Origin: Candidatus Saccharibacteria bacterium oral taxon 488
Lineage (GTDB): Bacteria > Patescibacteriota > Saccharimonadia > Saccharimonadales > Saccharimonadaceae
Assembly: GCA_010202115.1 (NCBI GenBank)
Contig: CP047917.1
Location: forward strand, 620,001 to 684,000
Reading direction: 5' to 3'
DNA length: 64,000 bases
This document shows, piece after piece, positions 50,151 to 59,333 of this stretch (the stretch's first letter is position 1; each line of letters opens with the position of its first letter). Position numbers and translations under genes: made by a program. Below the pieces are notes generated by a model that was not told where the DNA came from, did no database searches, and was given only the letters and a program-made list of their open reading frames with translations.

Positions 50151-50684
50151 ATGCCAGAAATTACCCTCCTCATGCACAATATTCGCTCGACGTACAATGT
50201 CGGTGCAATTATGAGAACAGCCGAAGGCTTTGGCGTCAGACAAATTATCTTTAGCGGCTATACGCCGTACCCCGATTTACGATTAGCCGATCCCCGGTCT
50301 ATCGATCCAAGGCTGCCGCACATTACCGAAAGGTTGACCGCCCAGATTCACAAGACTGCGCTAGGCGCAGAAACAATGCTGCCCTTTAGCTACGTAGTTG
50401 ATATTCGCCAGTGGTTGGCGGAGAATGCCAACAGGGAACGCTTACCTGTGATTGCCCTAGAGCAATCAGCGTCGAGTACAGAGCTCAATATGTTTCGGCC
50501 ACCAGCCCGCTTTGCCCTACTCCTCGGCGAGGAGGTCTATGGCATTGAGCCGGACATTCTAGCGCGGTGCGATCACATTGTCGAAATCCCCATGCGGGGT
50601 GCTAAAGAGTCATTTAATGTCTCAGTTGCGGCCGGTATCGCACTCTACGGCCTCTGTTTTTCGCTAAATATAACCCCGGGCTAG
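50151..50684 (+). CDS. SpoU/TrmH-family RNA 2'-O-methyltransferase
   Basis: A knotted (SPOUT) methyltransferase of 177 residues that methylates a ribose in tRNA or rRNA using SAM. Motif 1 is NIRSTYNVGAIMRTAEGFGV (the catalytic N-x-G-x-x-x-R), motif 2 ARFALLLGEEVYGIEPDILA and motif 3 HIVEIPMRGAKESFNVSVAA, the SAM-binding knot. It is the short TrmL/TrmH-like form without extra RNA-binding domains. Its stop overlaps the stop of the convergent small membrane gene (shared CTAG). Confidence 0.92.
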   Translation: MPEITLLMHNIRSTYNVGAIMRTAEGFGVRQIIFSGYTPYPDLRLADPRSIDPRLPHITERLTAQIHKTALGAETMLPFSYVVDIRQWLAENANRERLPVIALEQSASSTELNMFRPPARFALLLGEEVYGIEPDILARCDHIVEIPMRGAKESFNVSVAAGIALYGLCFSLNITPG

Positions 50685-51013
50685 ATCATAATCCCTACGG
50701 GCGTAAATGATGTCACAATTGCCATTAAAATCAGCGTCACGTACCAAATCTTGCGATTAAATTGATACTTCTCGACCGACACCACTAAAAGCAGGCCGAC
50801 AATCAGTCCAACCGGCAGCGCCTGGATCGCTACCACACCCAGCTCAATCGGCTGCTTCAGTCGCAACCACAATGCCGCCAGCACGACACACACCACCAAC
50901 TTTACGAAAAAGATGCTGTCATTTTCATACAGCCGCTCCCGACCTTTGCGGTTGGTAATGATACTTGCCTTTGAGCGATTACGAGCGTACGTTCGTGATT
51001 TTTGTTTTGCCAT
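50681..51013 (-). CDS. Small membrane protein with basic N-terminus
   Basis: 110 residues: a 35-residue Arg/Lys-rich cytoplasmic start (KQKSRTYARNRSKASII) and three membrane helices (about 39-56, 60-82 and 90-108). No family recognised. ATG at 51013 is chosen because a TATGAT -10 lies 15 bases upstream; an ATG at 51028 touches that box. Convergent with the SpoU methyltransferase, sharing four bases at the stops. Confidence 0.6.
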   Translation of the reverse strand: MAKQKSRTYARNRSKASIITNRKGRERLYENDSIFFVKLVVCVVLAALWLRLKQPIELGVVAIQALPVGLIVGLLLVVSVEKYQFNRKIWYVTLILMAIVTSFTPVGIMI

Positions 51014-51050
51014 AAGCTTTTTTATCATATCATACCAGGCGCACCATAGC

Positions 51051-51080
51051 AAAGCAGCCCCGCACACAAAGCGAGGCTGC
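51051..51080 (-). terminator. Terminator of the FG-GAP protein gene
   Basis: On the minus strand GCAGCCTCGC pairs with GCGGGGCTGC (10 bp with one G.T) around TTTGTGT, followed by TTT. Confidence 0.7.
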
Positions 51081-51106
51081 CCTAAGTTTAGGTTACGAGA
51101 AATAAA

Positions 51107-52006
51107 TTACCACATATTTGTCAGGTGGACCGACTTAAATCCATTCCAACCGTGACCAACTTCTATTGAACCACTACTAAACGGCCAATTCATATTGCCG
51201 CTATTTGTATATTGCAGCAACCGTCCATCTTTCGTCCGGCCAACAATATCCGCCAAGCTATCGGCATTCATATTACCGAGCATAATCGTATCAAATCCAT
51301 TCCAGCCGTGACCGATTTGACGACCACTCTCAAACATTGTTGTCTTGTTGTCGCGTCCACGATTGAGATATGCCCACATCGTACCGTCCCGGTGTACCGC
51401 GACGATGTCATCATAGCCATCCCCATTTAAGTCACCAGCGACAATTGATCGAAAATTCTTCCAGCCATGACCAATCTGACGAGCCTCATCTGACACAAAA
51501 TCATACACTCCTTCAAGCTTCTTGTAGCGTAGATAAACTTTGCCTGCCATCAGGTTACCGTTGTTATCAACATAAACATGTGAGGCCGGGCTGTCTTTAC
51601 CGTGCAGCTTGGCGAACACTGCATCACCCTGATAGTCAATATCGCTGGCGACTGGCTTGTCAGCAAATGGTGTCGTCGTGGAGCCATTATTGCGGAACAC
51701 TTGAGCCTTTTGATTTTTTGGGTAGGCAACAATATCCGGACGACCATCACCGTCCATATCGGCGAATGTAATGTTTGTGTACCCGTCAAATCCCTGACCG
51801 ATCTTTGTTGAACCGCCGCTAAATGGCCAGCCTGGAATAGCGTTATTCTGATACAGCCACAACGAGCCATCCTTATTCAGGCCAATCGCATCACTGAAAG
51901 CAGCGACATTCTCGATAGCATTCGCAACCGGTGCACCACTCAACACCAAGCCAAACACCGTCGCCGACAGTCCGAGCACCGTTACTGTTTTCTTTAGTAT
52001 TCCCAT
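51107..52006 (-). CDS. Secreted FG-GAP/VCBS-repeat surface protein
   Basis: 299 residues. A signal peptide (LKKTVTVLGLSATVFGLVLS) with probable cleavage after APVANA. The mature part is built of FG-GAP-like repeats, beta-propeller blades with calcium loops: FADMDGDGRPDIVAYP, AGDLNGDGYDDIVAVH and LGNMNADSLADIVGRT. A signature IGHGWNGF (also IGHGWKNF, VGHGWNGF, IGQGFDGY) returns in each repeat. No membrane anchor or sorting motif is seen, so it is secreted or held by other partners. GGAGGG lies 4 bases before the ATG at 52006. A host-cell or polysaccharide binding role is plausible. Confidence 0.83.
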   Translation of the reverse strand: MGILKKTVTVLGLSATVFGLVLSGAPVANAIENVAAFSDAIGLNKDGSLWLYQNNAIPGWPFSGGSTKIGQGFDGYTNITFADMDGDGRPDIVAYPKNQKAQVFRNNGSTTTPFADKPVASDIDYQGDAVFAKLHGKDSPASHVYVDNNGNLMAGKVYLRYKKLEGVYDFVSDEARQIGHGWKNFRSIVAGDLNGDGYDDIVAVHRDGTMWAYLNRGRDNKTTMFESGRQIGHGWNGFDTIMLGNMNADSLADIVGRTKDGRLLQYTNSGNMNWPFSSGSIEVGHGWNGFKSVHLTNMW

Positions 52007-52071
52007 ACATCCCTCCACCGTCATAGACGGTATTTATTTAGTACACTCCTACCGTACTACGTTTTCTACAT

Positions 52072-52105
52072 AAAAACAATCCCGCTTATGCTTATCAAGC
52101 GGGAT
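52072..52105 (-). terminator. Terminator of rpsJ
   Basis: On the minus strand ATCCCGCTT pairs perfectly with AAGCGGGAT around GATAAGCAT, then TGTTTTTA. Confidence 0.8.
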
Positions 52106-52136
52106 CGTGGTAAATTCTGCTGTAAGATTAGGGAAA

Positions 52137-52454
52137 TTACATCCGAATCTCAGCGTCAACACCAGCCGGTAAACTCAGATTCTGCAGGCTATCAATCGTT
52201 TTTGGTGTGGCATTGGTAATGTCAATAAGGCGCTTATGGGTGCGCATCTCGTAACTCTCGCCGCCCATTTTGTAGACGTGCGGGCTCTTTACCACCGTGT
52301 AGGTGCTGCGACGAGTCGGCAGCGGCACAGGGCCAGCTACGCTCGCGCCGGTGCGAATTGCCGTATCGATAATTTGTTTTGCTGACTGGTCGATGACTTT
52401 ATGGTCGTACGCTTTCAGGCGAATACGAATCTTGATACCAGTGTCTTGAGCCAT
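52137..52454 (-). CDS. rpsJ: Ribosomal protein S10
   Basis: Small-subunit protein, 105 residues, also the NusE factor of transcription antitermination. Canonical sequence: [40 protein letters not shown] and [20 protein letters not shown], ending in [17 protein letters not shown] lies 4 bases before the ATG; longer upstream frames lack a site. It stands apart from the S10 operon and has its own terminator. tuf, its usual neighbour, is 1.8 kb upstream on the same strand. Confidence 0.97.
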   Translation of the reverse strand: MAQDTGIKIRIRLKAYDHKVIDQSAKQIIDTAIRTGASVAGPVPLPTRRSTYTVVKSPHVYKMGGESYEMRTHKRLIDITNATPKTIDSLQNLSLPAGVDAEIRM

Positions 52455-52572
52455 AGCTCCTCCTTTATGTGCGACTCCGTAACCTCTGCTCACGTCCATG
52501 CCTCGCGGACGGCCGAGTTCTCGGAGTAAATTAATACTGCCCGGCAATTATATCACAGTACCTGAAGTATGG

Positions 52573-53187
52573 CTAGTCAAGAACCACCGGATTTGCTGCC
52601 ACCCACTGGCGCCACTGCGCGACATCTTCAATCGGTGGCCGATAACCCATAGCTTCACCTAACTGGCTCGCCGCCAAAATACAGGCTGCAATATAATCGG
52701 CATTAGCTTCGTGGTCAGACCGGACATATTCTTGGTATTGCTCACTAGTATAGTCCACCGGTAGAGGTACGATGGTATTATCTATCTCACCAAAAACCTG
52801 CATTACCTTTTTGTCAAGCTGGATTACGTGCCCTAACTCGTGACAAAACGCTATCAACCCGACGATTTGACGACCTATTTCTGCATCCTCAAGTCGCTCA
52901 CGCGGCACACCCAGTCGAGACGACATCCGTGCTACAAGATTCGGACTAGACAGCATCTCCCTCGTGCCGATGACAATCATTGGAATTTTCTCACCATCCA
53001 ATGCTTCGCCCTCACCACCTCTAAAGTCACCACTGTTCTCATCAATAACAATTTGCATCTCCTCTAGTGTCCGAGCCGGAAACAAATTCAAGGCGGTCTC
53101 GTAAATATCACCTGCTAGCGGATTGATATACTCACCAAGTGTTTCGACTCTTAATTTTTGCGCTTTTTTGTGCGACAACTCTTCCAT
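52573..53187 (-). CDS. HExxH metallopeptidase-like protein (ImmA/IrrE-like)
   Basis: 204 residues, soluble. A zinc-peptidase motif AFCHELGHVIQLDK lies at about 114-127 (HELGH at 116-120), and about 40 residues later RSDHEANADYIAACILAA supplies a candidate third ligand, the arrangement seen in ImmA/IrrE and related peptidases. The N-terminal 110 residues are not recognised and no HTH is visible. It might cleave a repressor or process another protein, but there is no regulator next to it. It lies between ldh and rpsJ on the same strand. Confidence 0.7.
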   Translation of the reverse strand: MEELSHKKAQKLRVETLGEYINPLAGDIYETALNLFPARTLEEMQIVIDENSGDFRGGEGEALDGEKIPMIVIGTREMLSSPNLVARMSSRLGVPRERLEDAEIGRQIVGLIAFCHELGHVIQLDKKVMQVFGEIDNTIVPLPVDYTSEQYQEYVRSDHEANADYIAACILAASQLGEAMGYRPPIEDVAQWRQWVAANPVVLD

Positions 53188-53229
53188 AGTAATCTATACT
53201 GTAACATATAATATTTATTCCGTCAAGCA

Positions 53230-54156
53230 TTACTCTAAACTACGAATTGCCTCCGTTACCACCTCGGCCGAATGACGTAGCGCCGCCTGCTCGCGCTCAT
53301 TAAGCGGATACCCTGTCAAGATTTTTACACCATCTGCACAAATCGTTGACGGTAGGCCAAGCACTACATCGTGCAGTCCATACTCGCCCTCAACCAGTGA
53401 GCAAACTGGATATACTGAACGCGACGATGAGCGTAGTGCCGAGACAATCTTGGAGATAACGAAACCAATTGCATAATACGTCGACCGCTTGGTCTCGATC
53501 ACCCGGTATGCCCGCTGACGAATTTTCTCCTCAATACCGTCGACCATCGCTGGCTTAAATCCCGGATAATCAGCAAGTGGTACCTCACCGACTTGCGCTG
53601 ATTCAATTGTCGCAAATGATGAATCACCATGCTCCCCTAAAATATAGGCATCAACCTCTCGACTATGTACATCTAGCTGATCCGCGATATACGACTTAAG
53701 CCGCGACGTATCGAGCGTCGTTCCGGTACCAAACACCCGACCCTTTGGCAAGCCCGATTCCTTCAGCGCCACATACGTTAATGCATCGACCGGATTCGAC
53801 ACTACAATGATATATGGATGAGCACCATTTTTCATAATATTCCTAATAGTCCCACGCATAATCTCAGCGTTCACGCCAAGTAACTCCAATCGTGTCTGCC
53901 CCGGCTGCTGCGGCGCACCAGCGGTGATAACCACGATATCATCAGTCTTGATATCGTCATAACTGCCTGGCCGCACCACAACACACCGATCAATTCCCAT
54001 TGCGTCATTGATATCAGCCGCCTGCCCCCACGCCAAGTCAGGGTTGCGGTCGATCAACACAATTTCCTCAACTACACTCCGCAGTGCACAGGCGTACGCC
54101 GCCGTCGCACCGACCATGCCACCCGCACCGACGATCACCAACTTCTGTTTATTCAT
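53230..54156 (-). CDS. ldh: L-lactate dehydrogenase
   Basis: Reduces pyruvate to L-lactate with NADH, 308 residues. The Rossmann start is VIVGAGGMVGATAAYACALR. The specificity loop AGAPQQPGQTRLELLGVN carries Gln where malate dehydrogenases have Arg, and keeps the catalytic Arg. The NAD/substrate segment is VVSNPVDALTYVAL and the active-site His is in AYILGEHGDSSFA. TAGGAG lies 6 bases before the ATG. A main outlet for glycolytic electrons in a fermenting cell. Confidence 0.95.
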   Translation of the reverse strand: MNKQKLVIVGAGGMVGATAAYACALRSVVEEIVLIDRNPDLAWGQAADINDAMGIDRCVVVRPGSYDDIKTDDIVVITAGAPQQPGQTRLELLGVNAEIMRGTIRNIMKNGAHPYIIVVSNPVDALTYVALKESGLPKGRVFGTGTTLDTSRLKSYIADQLDVHSREVDAYILGEHGDSSFATIESAQVGEVPLADYPGFKPAMVDGIEEKIRQRAYRVIETKRSTYYAIGFVISKIVSALRSSSRSVYPVCSLVEGEYGLHDVVLGLPSTICADGVKILTGYPLNEREQAALRHSAEVVTEAIRSLE

Positions 54157-54243
54157 GTTTGTCTCCTAATTTTTATTGCGATAACTTCTCTACTGTAACG
54201 CTATCTTGTTGTTTTGTCAAGATACTCATAGTAATATATCATT

Positions 54244-54273
54244 AAAAAATCCCCCGGAAACCGGGGGATTTTT
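54244..54273 (-). terminator. Terminator of tuf
   Basis: A perfect 13-bp stem AAAAATCCCCCGG / CCGGGGGATTTTT with loop of three bases, symmetrical enough to work on both strands. Confidence 0.9.
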
Positions 54274-54290
54274 GGGTTGCAGTGTAAAGA

Positions 54291-55475
54291 CTATTTGTTA
54301 ATCTTTGTCACCACACCAGCACCAACGGTACGGCCACCTTCGCGGATGGCAAAGTTCAAACCTTGCTCCATAGCGATTGGGGCGAGCAACTTAACCTTGA
54401 AGGTTACGGTGTCGCCTGGCATGACCATTTCTTTGTCAGCTGGCAGCTCAACTTCACCCGTCACGTCAGTGGTGCGGAAGTAGAACTGTGGCTTGTAACC
54501 CTTGGAGAATGGAGTGTGGCGACCGCCTTCTTCCTTCTTCAGGATGTACACCTCAGCTTCAAACTCGGTGTGTGGTGTAATCGTACCTGGCTTAGCCAAA
54601 ACCTGACCGCGCTCAATATCGCTGCGCTCAATACCGCGTAGCAAAACGCCGGCATTGTCACCTGCTTGACCCTGATCCAGAGACTTCTTAAACGCCTCAA
54701 TACCAGTGACTACTGATTTCTGAGTTGGGCGGATACCAACGATTTCAACCTCGTCGTTCAGCTTAACAACACCCTGCTCGATACGACCAGTTGCCACAGT
54801 ACCGCGACCCTTGATCGAGAAGACGTCCTCAATTGGCATAATGAATGGCTTGTCCATGTCGCGTGGTGGCTCTGGGATATAGCTATCCATAGCATCAACC
54901 AGCTCCATGATGGCGTCTTCGTACTTCTCATCGCCCTCCAATGCCTTAAGAGCCGAACCCTTGATAATTGGAGCATTCTCGTCAAAGCCGTTCTTGGCAA
55001 GCAGCTCACGAACTTCTTCTTCGATCAGCTCGACCATATCTGCGTCAGCCATGTCCATCTTGTTGAGGAAGACAACGATCTTTGGCACGCCAACCTGCTT
55101 TGCCAGCAGCACGTGCTCGCGGGTTTGCGGCATCGGACCGTCGGTTGCAGCAATCACGAGGATCGCGCCATCAACCTGGGCAGCACCGGTGATCATGTTC
55201 TTGACGTAGTCAGCGTGGCCTGGCATATCAACGTGCGCGTAGTGACGGTTCGGTGACTCGTATTCTTGGTGTGAGCTGGCGATAGTAATACCACGCTGGC
55301 GCTCTTCTGGTGCGTTATCGATCTGGTCGTACGCAATTGGTTTGTTGACTGCGCTTGGAAGGCGCTTTGCGAGCACTGCCGTAATTGCGGCGGTCAGTGT
55401 CGTCTTACCGTGGTCAACGTGGCCCATTGTACCCACGTTAACGTGCGGCTTGCTTCGGTCAAATGCATCTGCCAT
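54291..55475 (-). CDS. tuf: Elongation factor Tu
   Basis: GTPase that brings aminoacyl-tRNA to the ribosome, 394 residues. G1 is [17 protein letters not shown], switch [14 protein letters not shown] (DMPG instead of the usual DCPG), G4 LNKMDM and G5 [10 protein letters not shown]. Domains 2 and 3 follow with [20 protein letters not shown] and [26 protein letters not shown] lies 11 bases before the ATG, and a leader of about 70 bases separates it from the promoter. Expected to be among the most highly expressed genes here. Confidence 0.98.
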   Translation of the reverse strand: MADAFDRSKPHVNVGTMGHVDHGKTTLTAAITAVLAKRLPSAVNKPIAYDQIDNAPEERQRGITIASSHQEYESPNRHYAHVDMPGHADYVKNMITGAAQVDGAILVIAATDGPMPQTREHVLLAKQVGVPKIVVFLNKMDMADADMVELIEEEVRELLAKNGFDENAPIIKGSALKALEGDEKYEDAIMELVDAMDSYIPEPPRDMDKPFIMPIEDVFSIKGRGTVATGRIEQGVVKLNDEVEIVGIRPTQKSVVTGIEAFKKSLDQGQAGDNAGVLLRGIERSDIERGQVLAKPGTITPHTEFEAEVYILKKEEGGRHTPFSKGYKPQFYFRTTDVTGEVELPADKEMVMPGDTVTFKVKLLAPIAMEQGLNFAIREGGRTVGAGVVTKINK

Positions 55476-55550
55476 TTGTAGAAGTTCTCCTTTTTTAATA
55501 ATATTTTCACGCGATAAGCCCCCGAAAAAGGCTCCACGGCGTATGGGCTA

Positions 55551-55592
55551 ATTATAACTGGTTTGCAAACTGTTGTAAATAGGGTTTATACT
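55551..55592. promoter_or_regulatory. Overlapping divergent promoters of tuf and the 172-residue membrane protein
   Basis: Minus strand (tuf): TTTACA (55579-55574), 17 bases, TATAAT (55556-55551). Plus strand: TTGCAA (55563-55568), 18 bases, TATACT (55587-55592), then 6 bases to the ATG at 55599. The two promoters interlock, so tuf transcription should interfere with the other gene. Confidence 0.65.
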
Positions 55593-55598
55593 ATGAGC

Positions 55599-56117
55599 AT
55601 GAGTATCTTTTCTAAGAAAGCAACACCTGAAGCAACCCGCACTAGTGTATATCCAAAACGATTATCATATGACGAGCGTCGGGAACTAAATGCCGAATAT
55701 GATCGTCGCCGTCAAACCAACTTACCAAAGCTACCTTCGTTGGGTATTGCTCTTATCCTGACAATGACCCTCTCTATAGCTTGGGTGCTTATCAAGCTCA
55801 CTACCTTATTCATTAAAACGAGCGGACAGTCTGCTATTTTTCTGTTATTCTTTCTCTTTATCCTCATCGCAATCTGCTACGGTGTCACATTTTTCTATGT
55901 TAAGCGTATTCTCGATAGGCTGAGCGTTAGCGGTACAAAGTTTGTTATTATTTACCTCACGCTCGTTGGCGTCATACTCGGGTGCTGCCACCAACTTGGT
56001 ATCGCTCCTTTTCATGCACTTCTGTCATTACCGGTTTCAGTTTTGTTAATCGCTGCTAGTGGACACTACATTGCGACGAGTATACTTGCTAAATGTTGCA
56101 TTCATTTTGAGTGGTAA
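55599..56117 (+). CDS. Membrane protein of unknown function
   Basis: 172 residues. The first 50 are polar and basic (KRLSYDERRELNAEYDRRRQ), then four hydrophobic segments (about 55-75, 84-105, 118-138 and 145-165). No family recognised. The ATG at 55599 lies 6 bases after TATACT; in-frame ATGs at 55563 and 55593 would fall in the promoter. The codon mix is more AT-rich than glmS next door. Confidence 0.6.
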   Translation: MSIFSKKATPEATRTSVYPKRLSYDERRELNAEYDRRRQTNLPKLPSLGIALILTMTLSIAWVLIKLTTLFIKTSGQSAIFLLFFLFILIAICYGVTFFYVKRILDRLSVSGTKFVIIYLTLVGVILGCCHQLGIAPFHALLSLPVSVLLIAASGHYIATSILAKCCIHFEW

Positions 56118-56183
56118 TAGTAGTTATTGTATTATATACAACACTTTCTTACAGTAGTAAATTGTTGTAATTATTACTTTCTG

Positions 56184-56213
56184 TTGGTTATTTTCTCTAT
56201 GATGTCTTATACT
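56184..56213 (+). promoter_or_regulatory. Promoter of glmS
   Basis: TTGGTT (56184-56189), 18 bases, TATACT (56208-56213). The leader of about 35 bases contains AAAGGAG but is far too short for a glmS ribozyme. Confidence 0.5.
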
Positions 56214-56253
56214 GAGAAGCGTGTATCAGTTAATGCTAAAGGAGAAATAATCT

Positions 56254-58080
56254 ATGTGTGGAATTGTTGGCTATATCGGTGAACGCGAGGCGCAGAATAT
56301 CCTCGTTGCTGAGCTTAAGCGGCTTGAGTACCGCGGCTATGACAGTGCCGGAATTGTCACCCTATCGGACTCCGCCACACCAACCCTGCTGCGCACCAAA
56401 GGCAAGGTGGCGGCACTGGAAGAGCTCGTCGGACAACATAAGACGAGCGATACGGTCGGCATCGGACACACCCGCTGGGCAACACATGGTGAACCAAGTA
56501 AGCGCAACGCCCATCCACACCACGTTGGTGAGATTTATCTGGTACATAACGGCATCATTGAGAACTACCAAGACCTTAAAACGATGCTTTCCGGTCATGA
56601 GTACGAGTTTAAGAGCGATACCGATAGCGAGGTATTGGCGGCCTTGATTGACTATCTGCGGCGTGACTCACCGGATTTACTGACAGCAGTCACCGGCGCA
56701 TTGAAGATGGTAGTTGGTGCGTATGGCATTGCGGTACTTGACACCACGAACCCCGAAGAAATTATCGTGGCTCGCCAAGGTAGCCCGCTGATCATCGGTG
56801 TCGGAGATGGCGAAACATATATCGCCAGTGACGCTTCGGCGCTGGTTGGCTACACCAATCAAGTAGTGTATTTGCACGATGGTGAAATCGGCCGCTGTAC
56901 TCGTAGCGGGCTAGAGTTACAGACAATCGAATCGCAAAAGCTTGACGTCAAGATCGAGATGCTCGACATGGATATGCAGGCGATTCAGAAGCAGGGCTTT
57001 GACCACTTTCTCGCCAAAGAAATTTATGAACAGCCAACCAGCCTTGCAGCGACACTAGCCGGCCGCGTACTACCCGACCAAAAATATGCGCGCCTGGGCG
57101 GTCTCAATATGAGCAACGACGAACTGCGCCACGTCAAGCACGTCATCATCGTCGGCTGCGGCACTGCCTATTTTGCCGGTGTGCAAGCCAGCTACTTTAT
57201 TGAGCAACTGACCGATGACGTGACTATCAGCGTCGAGATCGCCAGCGAGCTACGCTACCGCGCATTCAACGTGCCTGAGCACTCGGTCGCTATGATTGTC
57301 AGCCAGAGTGGCGAAACGGCTGATACCCTTGCCTGCCTGAATGAATTGAAGCGACGTGGTGTTAAATGCCTCGGCGTCGTCAACGCCGTCGGCAGCACAA
57401 TCGCCCGAGCAGTTGATGGCGGCGTGTACTTGCATGTTGGCGCCGAGATTAGTGTCGCCAGTACCAAGGCCTTTACCTCACAAGTCGCTGCTCTGACGAT
57501 CTTTGGTATTATGCTCGCCAATGCCAAGGGTGCCAACCCACAATTTATTGATGAATTTGTGCAAGAATTAGCGATACTACCAAGTGAGATCCAAAAAGTC
57601 CTTGATAAACAAGGTGCCGAGATACCTTCCATCGCTAGGGCGTATGCTGATTACAATCACGCACTCTACATCGGCCGCGATACGCTATATCCGATTGCCA
57701 TGGAGGGTGCACTGAAACTTAAAGAAGTAAGTTACATTCACGCCGAAGCGTATGCCGCCGGTGAGCTGAAACACGGTCCGATCGCCCTGATTGATGACCA
57801 TTTCTTTGAAGTCTGCTATATCCAAGACAATTGGTTATACGAAAAATCCCAGAGCAACTTGATCGAGATGAACACTCGCGGCGCTCACGCCATTGTCATC
57901 ACCGACACGACGAAAAAGGTGCCGGGCGAGACGGTGATCCGCGTCTCGACAAAGCTATCGCACCTCACGCCACTTCTGTTCAATGTCGTGTCGCAACTCC
58001 TAGCCTATCACGTGGCTGTCAAGCGCGGTCATGACGTCGATCAGCCACGCAATCTGGCAAAGAGCGTGACGGTCGAATAA
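56254..58080 (+). CDS. glmS: Glutamine-fructose-6-phosphate aminotransferase (isomerizing)
   Basis: Makes glucosamine-6-phosphate from fructose-6-phosphate and glutamine, first step to UDP-GlcNAc and peptidoglycan. 608 residues. The N-terminal Ntn-amidotransferase starts with Cys2 (CGIVGYIGEREAQNIL, then YRGYDSAGIV) and has IGHTRWATHGEPS. Two SIS domains follow (VIIVGCGTAYFAGVQASYFI and ALYIGRDTLYPIAMEGALKL), ending in QPRNLAKSVTVE, the usual C-tail. AAAGGAG lies 8 bases before the ATG. Together with the Mur ligase it shows that a cell wall is made. Confidence 0.97.
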   Translation: MCGIVGYIGEREAQNILVAELKRLEYRGYDSAGIVTLSDSATPTLLRTKGKVAALEELVGQHKTSDTVGIGHTRWATHGEPSKRNAHPHHVGEIYLVHNGIIENYQDLKTMLSGHEYEFKSDTDSEVLAALIDYLRRDSPDLLTAVTGALKMVVGAYGIAVLDTTNPEEIIVARQGSPLIIGVGDGETYIASDASALVGYTNQVVYLHDGEIGRCTRSGLELQTIESQKLDVKIEMLDMDMQAIQKQGFDHFLAKEIYEQPTSLAATLAGRVLPDQKYARLGGLNMSNDELRHVKHVIIVGCGTAYFAGVQASYFIEQLTDDVTISVEIASELRYRAFNVPEHSVAMIVSQSGETADTLACLNELKRRGVKCLGVVNAVGSTIARAVDGGVYLHVGAEISVASTKAFTSQVAALTIFGIMLANAKGANPQFIDEFVQELAILPSEIQKVLDKQGAEIPSIARAYADYNHALYIGRDTLYPIAMEGALKLKEVSYIHAEAYAAGELKHGPIALIDDHFFEVCYIQDNWLYEKSQSNLIEMNTRGAHAIVITDTTKKVPGETVIRVSTKLSHLTPLLFNVVSQLLAYHVAVKRGHDVDQPRNLAKSVTVE

Positions 58081-58090
58081 TGCTCTCGCA

Positions 58091-59293
58091 TTAGCGACGA
58101 TAGTACATCGCCAAAAATGCCTCGCGAAACTCGTAAAATGTCCCATTCTCTAGGCTGGCACGAATATCATCAACTAGTTTGACGATAAATCGTTCGTTAT
58201 GGATTGATAATAGCGTGCCAGCCAGAGATTCGCGGGCGTGAAGCAAATGACAGAGATAGGCGGCGGTGTAGTAGCGGCACGTATAGCAATCACAACCATC
58301 CATAATTGGTTCAAACAGTTCGCGGTACTTTCTCCCGCGAACATTAACCCGACCAAATGGCGTATAGGCGGCACCGTTTCTGGCCACGCGCGTTGGGCTG
58401 ACACAGTCAAAGGTGTCGATTCCCTGCTCAATCGCCGCAAAAATATCGTCTGGCTCAGAAATACCGAGCAAATGCCGCGGCTTGTTCTCGGGCAAGATTT
58501 GATTAACCCACTGAATTGTCTGCGCCATGGTTTCCTTTTCTAGCGCGCCACCGATGCCGTAGCCGTCAAAGTCCATTGCGCCTAAAAACGCAGCCGTTTG
58601 CTTGCGTAGATCCTCGTAATTTGCGCCTTGCAGCACAGCAAATAACGCCTGATACGGCTTGTCAGGACGAGATTCACGCAGACGTTTCACCTCAGCTAAA
58701 CTGCGCTCCGCCCAGGCATGCGTTCGCGCCAAGGCTTCCACTTGATATTCATACGGATCAATCAGCGAGGTCAGTTCGTCAAAGGCGAAAGTAATATCCG
58801 CACCAATGCCCGCCTGAATTTGCATGGATAATTCCGGCGTAAATTTATGGTACGAGCCGTCCAGATGCGATTTGAACATTACGCCGTTTTCGTCCACCCA
58901 AGCGTGGCGCGACGATTTTTTAGCAATGGCAATTTCCTCATCGACATCAGTACTCATCGCCAGTACTTTCTTAAAGCCCGAACCCAGACTCAGCACCTGA
59001 AAGCCGCCGCTATCAGTGAACGTCGGCCCATCCCAGTGCATAAACTTGCCCAAATAGCCAGCCTTCTCGATAAGTTCATGACCCGGCTGCAAATATAGAT
59101 GATAGGCGTTCGCCAGCACCGCCTGCGCGCCGACATCCGCCACCATTTCTGGCACCATCGCCTTGACGTTAGCCTTAGTTCCAACCACGATAAACGCCGG
59201 TGTTGTGATATCCCCGTGCGGCGTGTGAATAATGCCAGTGCGCGCCAGCGTGTCGTCAAGCCTAGAAGTGATCTCAAAAGAAAACGGTTTCAT
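58091..59293 (-). CDS. tgt: tRNA-guanine (queuine) transglycosylase
   Basis: Exchanges guanine-34 for preQ1 or queuine in GUN anticodons, 400 residues. Motifs: TPAFIVVGTKANVKAMVPEM, the catalytic-Asp loop FTDSGGFQVLSLGSGFKKV, LGISEPDDIFAAIEQGIDTF with the second Asp, and the zinc site CDCYTCRYYTAAYLCHLLHA. The preQ1 pathway genes are not in the window, so the base may be salvaged from outside. TATAAT lies 8 bases before the ATG. Confidence 0.95.
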   Translation of the reverse strand: MKPFSFEITSRLDDTLARTGIIHTPHGDITTPAFIVVGTKANVKAMVPEMVADVGAQAVLANAYHLYLQPGHELIEKAGYLGKFMHWDGPTFTDSGGFQVLSLGSGFKKVLAMSTDVDEEIAIAKKSSRHAWVDENGVMFKSHLDGSYHKFTPELSMQIQAGIGADITFAFDELTSLIDPYEYQVEALARTHAWAERSLAEVKRLRESRPDKPYQALFAVLQGANYEDLRKQTAAFLGAMDFDGYGIGGALEKETMAQTIQWVNQILPENKPRHLLGISEPDDIFAAIEQGIDTFDCVSPTRVARNGAAYTPFGRVNVRGRKYRELFEPIMDGCDCYTCRYYTAAYLCHLLHARESLAGTLLSIHNERFIVKLVDDIRASLENGTFYEFREAFLAMYYRR

Positions 59294-59301
59294 TATGATA
59301 G

Positions 59302-59307
59302 ATTATA
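59302..59307 (-). promoter_or_regulatory. -10 box of tgt
   Basis: TATAAT on the minus strand, 8 bases before the ATG at 59293. Confidence 0.5.
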
Positions 59308-59321
59308 TCAGTTTTTTCCGC

Positions 59322-59327
59322 TACACT
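59322..59327 (+). promoter_or_regulatory. -10 box of the branching-enzyme gene
   Basis: TACACT, 6 bases before the ATG at 59334. Divergent from tgt, only 40 bases between the start codons. Confidence 0.45.
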
Positions 59328-59333
59328 AGAAGC

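Noticed and set aside
56214-56253. glmS ribozyme/riboswitch before glmS
   Set aside because: The leader is only about 35 bases, far shorter than the ribozyme, and no core motif is seen.
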